From Epulopiscium sp. Nele67-Bin004 (GTDB taxonomy: Bacteria > Bacillota_A > Clostridia > Lachnospirales > Cellulosilyticaceae): DNA of 31,625 nt. The position numbers and the translations under genes were made by a program. A model generated the notes under the pieces. The model made no database searches and was not told where the DNA came from. It was given only the letters and a program-made list of their open reading frames with translations. Positions 15,936 through 26,009 of the stretch are shown one piece after another. The DNA is taken from positions 1-31,625 of the forward strand of contig LNZQ01000036.1 in the NCBI GenBank assembly GCA_002007315.1, given 5' to 3'. Position 1 is the stretch's first letter, and the number at the start of each line of letters is the position of its first letter.

Positions 15936-18137
15936 TTATTTTATATATGAAGTAATAAAAATATCATCGCCAGTTAATTGTATTTTTATCGCTCCGTTTA
16001 AATCTGTTCTAAATGTTTCGATATTGTGCGTATCAAGTGTTTCCAAAACAATTTCATGTGGGTGTCCATAAATATTTTTAAACCCACAACTTATAACTGC
16101 ATATTCAGGCTTAGTTTGGTTTAAAAAATTTGTACTCGTTGATGTTTTTGACCCGTGATGTGCCACTTTTAACACATCAATATCATCAAAATTTATTGTA
16201 TTTTCGGTATTTACGCCTATATCTCCTGTAAATAACATTGAAAAATCTTTATAATTTAGCTCTACAACTAATGAATTTTCGTTTTTGTCACTACTTGTCC
16301 CAGCGGGTGCTAAAACGGACAAAACAACATCGTCTATGGCTATAATTTCGCCAGTTGTTGCCTCTATTATAGGTATGTTGTTTTGATTGCACAAAGATAT
16401 TAACTGTGCTCCTATAGCATCATTTTCTATATTAATAGGAGGCACAACTATCATTCCGATAGATTGTCCCCGATTTAACAGCTCTAATATGCCACCAACG
16501 TGGTCAGTATCTGTATGCGACACTACAACTAGGTCAATTGTGTTTTTGCCCAAATATCTTATGTGGTTTTGAATTTTTGATGCACCACTTGATAGACCGC
16601 CATCAACAACAATTATACTGTTGTTATGCGTTCTAATTACTGTTGAATCACCTTGTCCAACATACAATTGTGTAATTTCAAATTGTGGTCTAAACGTTGA
16701 ATAAAATACGATGCACAGCCCTATATTTATCATACCACAAACTTTTTGATATTGTACATTTATAATAGAAATAATAACTAGTCCGACTATTGTATAATAG
16801 AGTACTATTTGCAAAAACGACATTCTACCTATATAAATTGCACCCACGTTTGAAATTAACATAACTAACTCGTTGCATAAGTTAATAATGGCGGTTATAG
16901 GATACGCTAACACAATGGCGATATTTATGTTGAAAATTGCTATCGCTAACACTGCCCCTATAAGTACTATCAACGTCGAAAATACAGGTAGCAACAGTAC
17001 ATTTGCCAAAATTCCTACTACTGATATAGAAAAAAAGTAATAACTAACAATAGGAACGTTGCATGCACTAATAATTGCGGACAAAATCAACCCCTCATTC
17101 GGAACGTCGGTATCCAAATAATCTTTTGCTAGGTCATAGCAAGCTATTATTATAACTGCAAAAAATGACAACTGAAAACTTATCCCAAACAGTGCGAACG
17201 GATTTTGTATTAACATAATTAAGCTTGCAATTGCTATGCTAGTTAACATGTCACTTTCTTCATCTACACAAAATGCTATGCTCATTATCGTGAACAACAA
17301 TGCCGCCCTCACTATTGATACACTAAACCCTATAATCAACACGTATAACCACATAATTATGGTAGCACCTGCAAAACGCTCATAGTGCGAAAATCCAATT
17401 TGAATTAGTATATTTTTAACTATCAAAAATATTATGCCTAAATGAAACCCCGAGATTACTAATATATGTGTAATACTTAGTTGTGAATAACTTGCATAAA
17501 CATCAGCGTCTAAAGTTGATTTATCCCCCAACATTAATACGGATACAATTCCTTGATCTTTCGCCTTAAATACATTGTATATCAGGTTACTTATTTTGTT
17601 ATTTAACGTTTCAAACCAATTGTCAACTTGGGTAAATGAAACTATGTTTGTTGCTTTTAATGTGCTTGAAATACCTTCGCTCTTTAAATATAGTGCATAA
17701 TCCATATCAGCAGGATTATATTTTATCGTATCCGTAACAGGCTCAACCTCAACTATTATTTTATCGTACGGTGTAAATTCATATTCGCTATTTGTAACTT
17801 GTATTATATATTTATATGGTAAGTCATATACAGTTAAATTTGTATTATATGTGTTGTGTACCACTTCAAGTATCGTTACTTCTAGTGTAGTGTTAGTTTC
17901 ATGATGCAAAATTGGGTGATAGTTTATAGCTAAAATTCCAAGTATTATAAAACATGAATATAAAAAAAATCTTATATGATTAGTTATACTGTAAGCAGTT
18001 AACATCGTTATTAAAGTTAAAAAAATAGGAATATACGGTTTATCCCATATATTCCCCCCTAAAATACCTACAATAAAACTAATTGCAACTTGCACTAACA
18101 CTCTTTCAGTCCACAACAATAGTTTCATTCCTTTCAA
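15936..18137 (-). CDS. comEC: DNA-uptake channel ComEC/Rec2
   Basis: 733 residues, usual for the family. N-terminal membrane segments (about 10-70) flank an extracellular OB-like domain. A central competence domain of many helices follows, including 'DKSTLDADVYASYSQLSITHILVISGFHLGI', part of which is the family signature around residues 205-235. A C-terminal metallo-beta-lactamase domain starts near residue 490 ('YVGQGDSTVIRT'), with 'SHTDTDHVGG' as metal motif. ComEC moves single-stranded DNA through the membrane during transformation. The frame opens with TTG at 18137 behind GGGGT, overlapping the end of the GerM gene by 32 bp; an ATG at 18128 is the alternative. With comEA in the same gene run it suggests natural competence potential. 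Confidence 0.93.
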   Translation of the reverse strand: MKGMKLLLWTERVLVQVAISFIVGILGGNIWDKPYIPIFLTLITMLTAYSITNHIRFFLYSCFIILGILAINYHPILHHETNTTLEVTILEVVHNTYNTNLTVYDLPYKYIIQVTNSEYEFTPYDKIIVEVEPVTDTIKYNPADMDYALYLKSEGISSTLKATNIVSFTQVDNWFETLNNKISNLIYNVFKAKDQGIVSVLMLGDKSTLDADVYASYSQLSITHILVISGFHLGIIFLIVKNILIQIGFSHYERFAGATIIMWLYVLIIGFSVSIVRAALLFTIMSIAFCVDEESDMLTSIAIASLIMLIQNPFALFGISFQLSFFAVIIIACYDLAKDYLDTDVPNEGLILSAIISACNVPIVSYYFFSISVVGILANVLLLPVFSTLIVLIGAVLAIAIFNINIAIVLAYPITAIINLCNELVMLISNVGAIYIGRMSFLQIVLYYTIVGLVIISIINVQYQKVCGMINIGLCIVFYSTFRPQFEITQLYVGQGDSTVIRTHNNSIIVVDGGLSSGASKIQNHIRYLGKNTIDLVVVSHTDTDHVGGILELLNRGQSIGMIVVPPINIENDAIGAQLISLCNQNNIPIIEATTGEIIAIDDVVLSVLAPAGTSSDKNENSLVVELNYKDFSMLFTGDIGVNTENTINFDDIDVLKVAHHGSKTSTSTNFLNQTKPEYAVISCGFKNIYGHPHEIVLETLDTHNIETFRTDLNGAIKIQLTGDDIFITSYIK

Positions 18138-19023
18138 ATGTTACCCCAAAATCCATTAACCCTGCTGAGCCTTCTGGTCTTTGTCCATCAATTAAAAAAC
18201 TTACCTTTTCTATCTTATATATCTCTGTTAAAGAATTAACTATCGAATATACAAATAATTCTTCTCCTATATCAGTCAAAACCTCTTTTGCTTGCCTATC
18301 ATAAGATAAATCTACTTGGCAAACATTATCTTTTGTTTCTATATAGTTTATTGTAGTTCCTGATGGCAACGTAGGTATGAGCCCCTCTGTTTCTGGACCC
18401 TTAACTAACTCCTCCATAATATATCCCTCTATCGGGACATCTTTATTTATCTTAATCTCTCTTTTTTCAGCAACTAACAAATCCAATTCTTCATCTCTAA
18501 AATATAAAACTACGGTTTGATAGTTTGTTGCTGGATTTGGATTAAACGCTCCTATACCTACATTAGAACGATCCATCACCCCCATAACTACACCAATATT
18601 GTTTGTTAGGGAGTTCTCTCCTACAAAAAATTCTATGCCCTCAACAAAATCTAATTCTGTTAATGTGTATATTAGAGACGCTCTTAACACTATTTGATCT
18701 TGTGTACTCATAAAAGTATATTCTTCGTCTAAAATAATCGAAACTATATCATTTGATAAGTCTACATTTAATGATATAGGAACAATCATGCCATTTCCTA
18801 ATCTATATAATGTATCTATAACTGTTAGTATATAATCTTTTTTATCAATATTTTCTTCTAAATTTATTATTACTTGTTGTGGTATTATATCATTTTCCAC
18901 TGTTGAAAAATAATACATATTAAATTGTTCTGCATTTTCTGGAACAGTTCCTACTCCTGAGTTGCAAGATGTGAGCAAGCATACTACTAATATTAAGCTG
19001 AGTTTAAGTAAATATTTAGACAT
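18106..19023 (-). CDS. gerM: GerM-domain lipoprotein
   Basis: 305 residues. Signal peptide with lipobox LTSC, Cys20. Two GerMN-type repeats follow: about 35-150 (ending 'LTELDFVEGIEFFV') and about 165-290 (ending 'LTEIYKIEKVSFLIDGQ'), each with a strand-helix pattern closing on a 'V.F..(D/E)G' motif. GerM in B. subtilis acts in engulfment and cortex assembly at the forespore. AGGGGAAG precedes the ATG. It lies 12 bp after the histidine kinase and overlaps comEC, so it is likely co-transcribed. It could instead act as an accessory of the kinase, as GerMN lipoproteins beside two-component genes do in some Actinobacteria. Confidence 0.87.
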   Translation of the reverse strand: MSKYLLKLSLILVVCLLTSCNSGVGTVPENAEQFNMYYFSTVENDIIPQQVIINLEENIDKKDYILTVIDTLYRLGNGMIVPISLNVDLSNDIVSIILDEEYTFMSTQDQIVLRASLIYTLTELDFVEGIEFFVGENSLTNNIGVVMGVMDRSNVGIGAFNPNPATNYQTVVLYFRDEELDLLVAEKREIKINKDVPIEGYIMEELVKGPETEGLIPTLPSGTTINYIETKDNVCQVDLSYDRQAKEVLTDIGEELFVYSIVNSLTEIYKIEKVSFLIDGQRPEGSAGLMDFGVTFERNETIVVD

Positions 19024-19035
19024 ACTTCCCCTCCT

Positions 19036-20445
19036 CTACAAGTGTTTTATTGGAATTTGGACGATAAATGTTGACCCAATTCCTTCTTCACTACTAACTT
19101 TAATAGTACCATTATGCATAATAATTGTTCTATACGTTATCGAAAGACCTAGTCCTGTGCCACCTGTTTCACGATTTCTAGTTTTATCAACTCGGTAAAA
19201 TCTTTCAAATATACGAGATTGTTCTTCTTTTGCAATTCCAATGCCAGTATCAATAACAGTCACAAAAACATCTTGTGAATCACTTTGTATAGTAACTTTC
19301 ACTTGGCCACCTTCACTAGTATATTTTATACCATTTTCTATAAGGTTTGATATAGCCAGTGTCAATTTCACTTCATCAGCATCCATATTAATATCTTGAT
19401 GGCTCTCGTAAATTAGCGTAATATCTTTTGTTTTTGCAATCGGATCTAATCTTTTTAAAATTGACTCAATAAGTTCATTTAGGCAAGTGTTTGTAATGTT
19501 TAGATGTACTTTATTGCTATCTAGCTTTACTAAAGACAATAAATCAGTAATTATGTTATTTAGCCTGTCAACTTCTGAGTTTATATCGCAAAAAAATTCT
19601 TCATACATTTCAATTGGTACGTTGTCTTGAAACATAAGTGATTCGGTTAATACTTTTATTGATGCTAGCGGCGTTTTTAATTCATGTGAAACGTTTGAAA
19701 CAAACTCTTGCCTAGACTCATCAACGCCGTGTAATTGTTCAGTCATGTGATTGATGGCGTTTGCAAGTTCCGTCATTTCACCACTGCCACGAAGTTCAAT
19801 TTTTTTGTCTATTTGTCCTTTCGCAACTTTTTGGACAGATTTCATCAAAGCTTTTAGTGGTCTAGTTATATATGATGATGTAAAAAAACTTAGTAGTCCC
19901 ATAAGTAAACTTGTTGCTAATGCCAATAAATAAATTTGTGTTGCTAGTGCCTCCAAAGATACGTATATATCATCTATATTTGCCGATAATACGACTGCCC
20001 CCAACACTAAGTCAGGGTCATCTTTATCTCGTATTGATACAACTGTACTCATAATATTTTGACCGTCTATCGTCACTTTTTCGGCACTATTTTTTTTATT
20101 TAATGCATCAAATACTTGAGTTGTAATTAAAGTTTTGTTTACATCAACTCGGCTTGAATCAACTACAATATAACCAAGCGAGTCAACAACTACCACTCTT
20201 GCATTTATGCCCAAATCGTCAGCAATATCAGATATTTGGTTGTTAAACCCATTGTAATTTGTGCCATCTTTTAAATATGTGCTGTTTTCTGTAATTTGGC
20301 TTGAAACTAAATTAGCTTGCCTCATCCAATCGGTTTGTCTATCGTTTATAAAGTATAATTCTATTCGGTTGTATGCCATTACTGAAAATAAAATTAGTGG
20401 TATTGCACTACAAAGCACAAAAACCATAAACAATCGCCATCTCAA
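19036..20445 (-). CDS. Sensor histidine kinase (WalK/PhoR class)
   Basis: About 469 residues counted from a TTG at 20445. TM1 at about 5-25, an extracellular sensor domain (about 30-170), TM2 at about 171-190, HAMP (about 190-243), then a HisKA domain with the phospho-acceptor His254 in FVSNVSHELKTPL. The ATPase domain has N (NLIENGIKYTSEGG), G1 (DTGIGI), F (FERFYRVD) and G2 (GGTGLGL) boxes. No PAS domain is seen between HAMP and HisKA, so it is shorter than WalK. The start is unclear: no good ribosome site precedes the TTG, and the frame is open back through an ATT that overlaps the regulator's stop. Pairs with the response regulator directly upstream. Confidence 0.92.
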   Translation of the reverse strand: MRWRLFMVFVLCSAIPLILFSVMAYNRIELYFINDRQTDWMRQANLVSSQITENSTYLKDGTNYNGFNNQISDIADDLGINARVVVVDSLGYIVVDSSRVDVNKTLITTQVFDALNKKNSAEKVTIDGQNIMSTVVSIRDKDDPDLVLGAVVLSANIDDIYVSLEALATQIYLLALATSLLMGLLSFFTSSYITRPLKALMKSVQKVAKGQIDKKIELRGSGEMTELANAINHMTEQLHGVDESRQEFVSNVSHELKTPLASIKVLTESLMFQDNVPIEMYEEFFCDINSEVDRLNNIITDLLSLVKLDSNKVHLNITNTCLNELIESILKRLDPIAKTKDITLIYESHQDINMDADEVKLTLAISNLIENGIKYTSEGGQVKVTIQSDSQDVFVTVIDTGIGIAKEEQSRIFERFYRVDKTRNRETGGTGLGLSITYRTIIMHNGTIKVSSEEGIGSTFIVQIPIKHL

Positions 20446-20464
20446 ACTGTGAAACCATTTAGTT

Positions 20465-21151
20465 TTAATCTTTAAAATAATAACCTACCCCCCACTTTGT
20501 ATGAATGTATTGGGGTTGACCTGGATTTGGTTCAATTTTTTCTCTTAACCTCCTAACATGTACATCTACGGTTCTTACATCTCCAGGGTAATCTGCTCCC
20601 CATATTGTGCTTAATAACTGTTCTCTATTATATACTTTTCCTGGGTGTGTTGCAAATAGTTCAAGCATATCAAATTCTTTAGTTGTAAGATTTACTTCTT
20701 GGTTTTGCAAAAATACACGTTTTCCCGTAAGTTCAAGTTTAAGTTCGCCAACTTCGATAGTTTTTTTCGTTTTGTCTTTTGAGCCAGTGCTTGATCTGCG
20801 TAATATCGCTTTTATGCGTGCTTTAAGCTCTAATATGTTAAACGGTTTTGTGATGTAGTCATCTGCACCATATTCAAGCCCCATAATTTTATCCATATCT
20901 TCGCCTTTTGCCGTAAGCATAACTATTGGAATTGATGAAAATTCCCTAACAAGTTGACACACTTCTAGCCCGTTGTATTTAGGTATCATAAGGTCTAGCA
21001 CCATAACGTCATAAGCTTCACTTTTTACACGATTTAGAGCTTCTTCACCGTCATAAGCTGCGTCAACTTCCCACCCTTCTTGAGCTAAACTAAAAGCTAT
21101 TCCTTTCACGATTAGTTTTTCATCATCAACTACTAATACTCTTAATTTCAT
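20465..21151 (-). CDS. OmpR-family response regulator
   Basis: 228 residues. Receiver domain with acidic pocket Asp9/Asp10, phosphorylation site Asp53, Thr80 and Lys102. A winged-helix DNA-binding domain from about 130 ('LTTKEFDMLELFATHPGKVYNREQLL' begins it, and 'RTVDVHVRRLREKIE' is the recognition region). It is most like the WalR/PhoP group, but the neighbours of walR (yycH, yycI) are absent. AGGAGG precedes the ATG. It lies 9 bp after comEA and is followed by its kinase. Confidence 0.94.
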   Translation of the reverse strand: MKLRVLVVDDEKLIVKGIAFSLAQEGWEVDAAYDGEEALNRVKSEAYDVMVLDLMIPKYNGLEVCQLVREFSSIPIVMLTAKGEDMDKIMGLEYGADDYITKPFNILELKARIKAILRRSSTGSKDKTKKTIEVGELKLELTGKRVFLQNQEVNLTTKEFDMLELFATHPGKVYNREQLLSTIWGADYPGDVRTVDVHVRRLREKIEPNPGQPQYIHTKWGVGYYFKD

Positions 21152-21160
21152 AAAATCCTC

Positions 21161-21745
21161 CTATTGTATTGTTATATAATTTTGTAATGATTCAAAAGTT
21201 TTGTCGCCTATCCCCGAAACGTCTTTAAGTTGTTCGGTAGATGAAAAAAAACCTATGTTGTTTCTATGGTCTATTATTGCTTGTGCCTTGGCATCGCCAA
21301 TTCCGCTAAGTGTACAAAGTTCTGCTGTAGTTGCTGTGTTTATGTTAATTTTTGATGATGATGTTAAATTATCAATATAAATTGCAGACTCACCTGTTTT
21401 TGGCACAATAATTTGGGCATATGGTGACACTTGCCCAGCCAAATTTATTGCTAACAAATCTGCATCAGGCGTAACCCCACCTGCTATATCAATAACATCT
21501 TGTATTAAACTACCTTGGGTAACGCTATATACACCAGGCTCGTTGATTTCACCGCATATATATACAGACACTTCTTCTATTATAGCAAATGTTTCTATTT
21601 CAGGCTCAGGTTGTTCTACCATAATTCCCGTACCTTCATAACTAACACTAGAATTGGTTTCTTTATATATAGAAAACACCGTGGCAACGACAGCAAGTGT
21701 AATAAACATAATTACCATTTTATATTTCTCTAATAATTTTACCAT
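21161..21745 (-). CDS. comEA: Competence DNA receptor ComEA
   Basis: 194 residues from the ATG at 21745, which has AGAGGTGA upstream; a GTG three codons earlier overlaps that site. A short cytosolic tip and one membrane segment (about 10-27) are followed by a SLBB domain (about 60-115, 'VYICGEINEPGVYSV'). A tandem helix-hairpin-helix pair closes the protein ('ININTATTAELCTLSGIG', 'LKDVSGIGDKTFESL'). It binds double-stranded DNA outside the membrane and hands it to ComEC. In many Firmicutes comEA is directly next to comEC; here the two-component pair and gerM stand between. Confidence 0.93.
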   Translation of the reverse strand: MVKLLEKYKMVIMFITLAVVATVFSIYKETNSSVSYEGTGIMVEQPEPEIETFAIIEEVSVYICGEINEPGVYSVTQGSLIQDVIDIAGGVTPDADLLAINLAGQVSPYAQIIVPKTGESAIYIDNLTSSSKININTATTAELCTLSGIGDAKAQAIIDHRNNIGFFSSTEQLKDVSGIGDKTFESLQNYITIQ

Positions 21746-21916
21746 ATCAATCACCTCTTGTACAAAGTTTTAACAGTTTTTGCCTAAAATAGTCACTTAT
21801 AAACTTTTTTTTTAATTTTTTTTGGAATTAATTGGAAAATCTTTGAAATAAGGTAGGCAACTAGCTTTTTTTGTGTTATTATAGACGCAATACTTGAAAG
21901 GAGCGTTTTAATTAAC

Positions 21917-23245
21917 ATGAAAAAACAGAATTACAAACAGGTGTTAAGTATAATTTTAATTATATTATATGTCATGCCCGTACCAATTTATTCAAATTCT
22001 AACTTGCCAACTATAAACGCCGAAGCTGCAATTTTGCTTGATGCAAAAACTGGAACTATTTTATACGAAAAAAATGCTTATAACACATATTATCCTGCTA
22101 GTATAACAAAAATTATGACCGCTTTACTAACTATAGAAAATATGTCACCCCTTGACCTTATTACATTTTCCTATGAAGCAATATTTAGCATTGAGGCTGG
22201 CAGTAGTAACATTGCGATAAACGTCGGCGAACAACTTACTGTTGATCAGGCACTACATGCGATATTACTTAGTTCGGCAAATGAGGTTACCAACGGGCTT
22301 GCCGAGGCTGTTGGTGGGTCAATAGAAAATTTTGCGGCACTTATGACATCAAAAGCACATTCGCTTGGGGCAACTTCAACTAATTTTGTCAATCCCCATG
22401 GTCTACATGATGCAAATCACTATACCACCGCATATGACATGGCACTAATTGTACAAGCTATTTATGATAATCCATATTTTTTGGAGATAATGGACACACC
22501 TACGTATCAAATTAACTCCACAAATAAAACTAATGAAACTAGATATTTGTCACAACAACATAGTTTGATGAACATAGTGCGTGACAGCCAAAGATACCGC
22601 TCAGATGTTATCGGCGGAAAAACTGGATATACTAGCCAAGCTGGCAACACACTTGTAACCGTTGCTAGACAAGGTGATATTGACCTTATTGTCGTTATTT
22701 TAAAAGGTGATATCAACTACTATTATAATGATACAACTAAATTGTTAGACTATGGTTTTGACTCATTTAGTTCATTGTCATTAAACACTTCGGGAGATAT
22801 TTTGACGGTTGCACCGCTATATTCTATTCAAAGTGGAAAGTTGTTTGAAGTGGCGTCTTGTGGAATTACAACTTTGGACGATATTTCGGTTGTTGTTTCT
22901 TCAGACGTATACAAAAAAGATTTAACTATTGATATGAACGTTGCGTCCGATTTAACGCTTGGGACAAGCATCGGTGATGAGGTTGGTAGTATAACGTATA
23001 GCCATGATGGCAAAAAGCTCGCCACAAGTCCACTTATTATAGCCGAAATAAACTTTTTGCCTGCTCCCCAAGCGTATAGCTTCCCTAGCGTTTCATCAAG
23101 TTCCCCGCTATTTGGAGGAATTTTACAGACTATAGTTGGTTGTTTTTTAATATGCATTGTATTTGCTGTTGTGATTAAAATCCACAAACATAGACAATAC
23201 CTCAAACATAGACAACGACTAAAGTATAGAGGTCCGTTAAGATAA
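21917..23245 (+). CDS. dacF: D-alanyl-D-alanine carboxypeptidase (DacF/PBP5 type)
   Basis: 442 residues. Signal peptide to about residue 27. The peptidase S11 motifs are all present: Ser62-x-x-Lys65 (SITK), Ser120-x-Asn122 (SAN) and Lys235-Thr-Gly (KTG). A PBP5-like C-terminal domain follows (about 280-390), then a membrane segment near 405-425 and a basic tail. The enzyme trims the terminal D-Ala from peptidoglycan pentapeptides. AAGGAG lies 13 bases before the ATG, rather far. The gene is divergent from comEA; no convincing promoter was found in the 160-bp gap. It resembles DacF, a forespore enzyme in B. subtilis, but sporulation-specific control is not shown. Confidence 0.9.
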   Translation: MKKQNYKQVLSIILIILYVMPVPIYSNSNLPTINAEAAILLDAKTGTILYEKNAYNTYYPASITKIMTALLTIENMSPLDLITFSYEAIFSIEAGSSNIAINVGEQLTVDQALHAILLSSANEVTNGLAEAVGGSIENFAALMTSKAHSLGATSTNFVNPHGLHDANHYTTAYDMALIVQAIYDNPYFLEIMDTPTYQINSTNKTNETRYLSQQHSLMNIVRDSQRYRSDVIGGKTGYTSQAGNTLVTVARQGDIDLIVVILKGDINYYYNDTTKLLDYGFDSFSSLSLNTSGDILTVAPLYSIQSGKLFEVASCGITTLDDISVVVSSDVYKKDLTIDMNVASDLTLGTSIGDEVGSITYSHDGKKLATSPLIIAEINFLPAPQAYSFPSVSSSSPLFGGILQTIVGCFLICIVFAVVIKIHKHRQYLKHRQRLKYRGPLR

Positions 23246-23247
23246 AT

Positions 23248-23285
23248 AAAAAAAGACTGTACATATTTCAGTGCAGTCTTTTTTT
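23248..23285 (+). terminator. Bidirectional terminator between dacF and the chemotaxis receptor
   Basis: AAAAAAAGACTGTAC and GTGCAGTCTTTTTTT pair over 15 bp (one G-U) across 8 bases. A- and T-tracts on both sides let it serve both convergent genes. Confidence 0.92.
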
Positions 23286-23315
23286 ATTAGGCTAAAATAT
23301 AAACTTTATGCTATA

Positions 23316-25295
23316 TTATTTAGATATTTTCTTTAGTTGTTCTTCTAAGATATGAGTCTGGTCAGCAAGCTTTTTGCTTATGTTTAAGTTGTTGTTTGCG
23401 ATTTGTAAGCTATTTTCTATTTCTCCAGACAATTCATTTGTGTTGGTCACCAAATTGTCTAATGCCTCGCAATGTTTCAACGCTTGGACTTGTATATTTT
23501 CTGATAGTTTTACTGTATGCAAACTTGTATCAATTAATCCTTCAAGCACTGTTGACGTTGCATTAATAATCTGTTCCCCATTTTTAATTGAAGATAAATT
23601 ATGTTGTATTATTTTATATACATCTTGAACTATTTCCGACGTTCTAACCGAAAGTGCACGAACTTCTGTTGCAACAACTGCAAAGCCTTTGCCGGCTTCA
23701 CCTGCTCTTGCCGACTCGATTGTTGCGTTTAATGCAAGCAAATTCGTTTGCTCTGCGATGTCTTCAATTTGTTTTATGACGTCTTGAATGTCGTTAGTCG
23801 AGTTACTAATTTCCGTCATGGCGTCTATCATATCGGTTGATAATGATTTTGAGTTGTCTGCCCTTTGGGTCATTTTAGTTACTGTTTCAAAACTTTCGTT
23901 TATAGAATTTAAGCTCTGTACAATTTCAGTTTTGATTCCTATAGACGATTTTTGTGCATTGTTTTTAAAAGTTTCTAACACAGCTGATTTATTTTTGTTG
24001 CTATTTGATAAATCTGTAGCAGACTCATCTATTGCATCAACTAACAGCGAAAGTTCTTTTGATGTGTTTACAGTATTACATAATAGCGAGCTTAGTTTTG
24101 TTGAAATCTCGTTTAACGAAACTGATATAGTGTTAAAATCGCCAACGTATATTTGGGTTGGTTTTATACTAAAATCACCTTCTGAATACGAGTGTAAAAT
24201 CATAGAAATTTCTTTAATATAGCCTATCAATTCTTGGCTTAAACATTGTAATGATGTCACCAAGCTATTTATTTCTTGGCTGTTGTTTGAAATTGTTGAT
24301 ATATCATAAGACAAATTACCTTTGCTAATTTCTTCAAGTGCAGTTGCGACTTGTTCTATCGGCGACAAAAACTTTTTGCTAAATTGTTGCAACGCCCAAA
24401 AGTTCAACGCAAGCCCCACAAATATAATTACAACTGTTCGCACCAAATTCAAAAACAGCATATTGTTTGTATATTTAGTAGGATAACTGCTAATAACAGT
24501 CCAGCCCGTGCTTTGTACCGTCGTATACATGCTATAATTTTTTTCGCCTTCGTAGTTTGTGCTTATGCCAACAGTGCTTGGCTGGCCGTTCAAAACGCTG
24601 TTAAAGTCTGCGTTAACATTATGTAAATTTACAAAGCTGTCCGCTGTTGGTGAATACGTGTCATTTGGGTGGATCAAAATATTTTGTTCGTCATTTATAA
24701 CAAACGAATATAGCCCCTCTTCGGTTTCAAGCGAGCCAATAATTTCTTGAAGCGTATCCAAATATATATCCATGTTTAGTATTGCATACATTTCGCCATC
24801 ACGCATTATTTGTTTTGTGAACGCAATAACTAAGTTGCCATACGAATTAACATATGGTTCGGTAATAACAAGTTCTGTTGACGTTAGTGCAGATTGATAC
24901 CAAGGTCTATCTTCTATCACATAGTCATCGTCTGGAAATGATAATTTTGACTGTGCCCAGCCTTTTTCGGGAAATGTTGCTATCCATATAGAGCTTATGT
25001 TTGCTGTATCTTCTGCTAAATCTTTAAAATAGTACATTAAATGGTCCAAGTCATCGGTTAAATTGTTGTTATGTATTTCTCTCCCCAAAGTTTCAAAAAA
25101 TACAATCTTTTCGGTCAAAAACGCCTCAAATTTAGCACTAGCTTCAACTGAATTGCTATAAATTCGAGCTTCTGAAATTGTGTAAATTTGGTTGGAGCTT
25201 TCGATAAGGTTAAATGCAGCACTAATTATAACGATACATATAATTAGAGTACTAACTTTGGTTTGAAGTTGCTTAGTTATTTTGTTATTTTGCAT
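23316..25295 (-). CDS. Methyl-accepting chemotaxis protein, dCache type
   Basis: 659 residues from the ATG at 25295, seven bases after AGGGGG; upstream in-frame codons are too close or lack a site. TM1 at about 12-32, a long extracellular double-Cache-like sensor (about 40-275, with 'DRPWYQSAL' and '[16 protein letters not shown]' typical of dCache ligand domains), TM2 near 280-300, HAMP, then the cytoplasmic signalling hairpin. The conserved tip reads [19 protein letters not shown]. dCache domains often sense amino acids or small acids. There are no other chemotaxis genes nearby; it is an orphan receptor. Confidence 0.93.
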   Translation of the reverse strand: MQNNKITKQLQTKVSTLIICIVIISAAFNLIESSNQIYTISEARIYSNSVEASAKFEAFLTEKIVFFETLGREIHNNNLTDDLDHLMYYFKDLAEDTANISSIWIATFPEKGWAQSKLSFPDDDYVIEDRPWYQSALTSTELVITEPYVNSYGNLVIAFTKQIMRDGEMYAILNMDIYLDTLQEIIGSLETEEGLYSFVINDEQNILIHPNDTYSPTADSFVNLHNVNADFNSVLNGQPSTVGISTNYEGEKNYSMYTTVQSTGWTVISSYPTKYTNNMLFLNLVRTVVIIFVGLALNFWALQQFSKKFLSPIEQVATALEEISKGNLSYDISTISNNSQEINSLVTSLQCLSQELIGYIKEISMILHSYSEGDFSIKPTQIYVGDFNTISVSLNEISTKLSSLLCNTVNTSKELSLLVDAIDESATDLSNSNKNKSAVLETFKNNAQKSSIGIKTEIVQSLNSINESFETVTKMTQRADNSKSLSTDMIDAMTEISNSTNDIQDVIKQIEDIAEQTNLLALNATIESARAGEAGKGFAVVATEVRALSVRTSEIVQDVYKIIQHNLSSIKNGEQIINATSTVLEGLIDTSLHTVKLSENIQVQALKHCEALDNLVTNTNELSGEIENSLQIANNNLNISKKLADQTHILEEQLKKISK

Positions 25296-25429
25296 AGACA
25301 TACCCCCTGTCATATTGTAATTATATTTTACCATAATCTGGGTGCAAAGGTATATATTTTTATACTAAATTTACAAATTTTATTAATTTTTCCTATCTAG
25401 CATCGCTATAAACCCTACAAAAAATCTAG

Positions 25430-25458
25430 TTGACATTTTACCCCAAAATATTTATAAT
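25430..25458 (+). promoter_or_regulatory. Consensus sigma-A promoter
   Basis: TTGACA (25430-25435), exact 17-bp spacer, TATAAT (25453-25458). It is the only fully consensus promoter seen in the window and lies 32 bp upstream of the ATG at 25490. Confidence 0.9.
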
Positions 25459-25489
25459 AAATCTATTATTGTAAAAAGGAGGTAATCAT

Positions 25490-25879
25490 ATGAATAACAT
25501 AGTTCCAATTATTTTACTTACTACAACGGCGGTATCATTTGGCTCTATTGCTTATAACAATCCAAATGATGTAACTGATGTAGATGCTATTAATTCAACT
25601 GACATAACTTATGTAGATTTTATTAGTTCCACGTCACAATCAGAGTCAAAAGAAAATCAATTGCACGACTTCACTACAAACCTGCTAAGTAGCTCTATTG
25701 AAGAAATGGATAAAATTCAAGTCGTAACCCCTGTATTAAATGATACTAACAAAACTGTTCTCTTAACTATTGAAACGACCGAAAACGAAAGTTTAACAGA
25801 TGAAGAAATTCAGTCAATTATAAAATTTGTTAACGGTAGTGTTGGAGAAGAATATGAAGTTATTATTTCTTTAATATAA
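25490..25879 (+). CDS. Small secreted or membrane-anchored protein of unknown function
   Basis: 129 residues. A hydrophobic N-terminus (IVPIILLTTTAVSFGSIA, residues 4-21) may be an uncleaved anchor or signal peptide without a lipobox. The rest is acidic and rich in Asn, Thr and Ser. The C-terminal 50 residues show a possible strand-helix-strand ('NKTVLLTIETTE', 'TDEEIQSIIKFVNGSVG', 'YEVIISLI'), which resembles small alpha/beta extracellular domains. AAAGGAGGT stands ideally before the ATG, and the promoter is perfect, so strong constitutive expression is likely. No family is recognised. It shares a bidirectional terminator with hsdS copy A. Confidence 0.7.
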   Translation: MNNIVPIILLTTTAVSFGSIAYNNPNDVTDVDAINSTDITYVDFISSTSQSESKENQLHDFTTNLLSSSIEEMDKIQVVTPVLNDTNKTVLLTIETTENESLTDEEIQSIIKFVNGSVGEEYEVIISLI

Positions 25880-25970
25880 AGAATATAGAGTAATATAGAG
25901 TTTTTATAGATTTTTAGCAAGAAAACCACTATCCCTTTAGCCTAGTGGAGAGTTCAATGATAACAAATAT

Positions 25971-26009
25971 AAAAAAGCAACCACACGTTACCCTGTAGTT
26001 GCTTTTTTT
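25971..26009 (-). terminator. Bidirectional terminator of hsdS copy A and the small secreted gene
   Basis: AAAAAAGCAAC/GTTGCTTTTTT arms with a further three inner pairs and T-runs on both strands. The same sequence occurs after hsdS copy B at 29082. A second small stem (CCACTA/TAGTGG, about 25926-25948) lies between it and the secreted-protein gene. Confidence 0.85.

Noticed and set aside
25926..25948. Small CCACTA/TAGTGG hairpin
   Set aside because: Six pairs with a long loop and no T-run; too weak alone next to the strong terminator at 25971.
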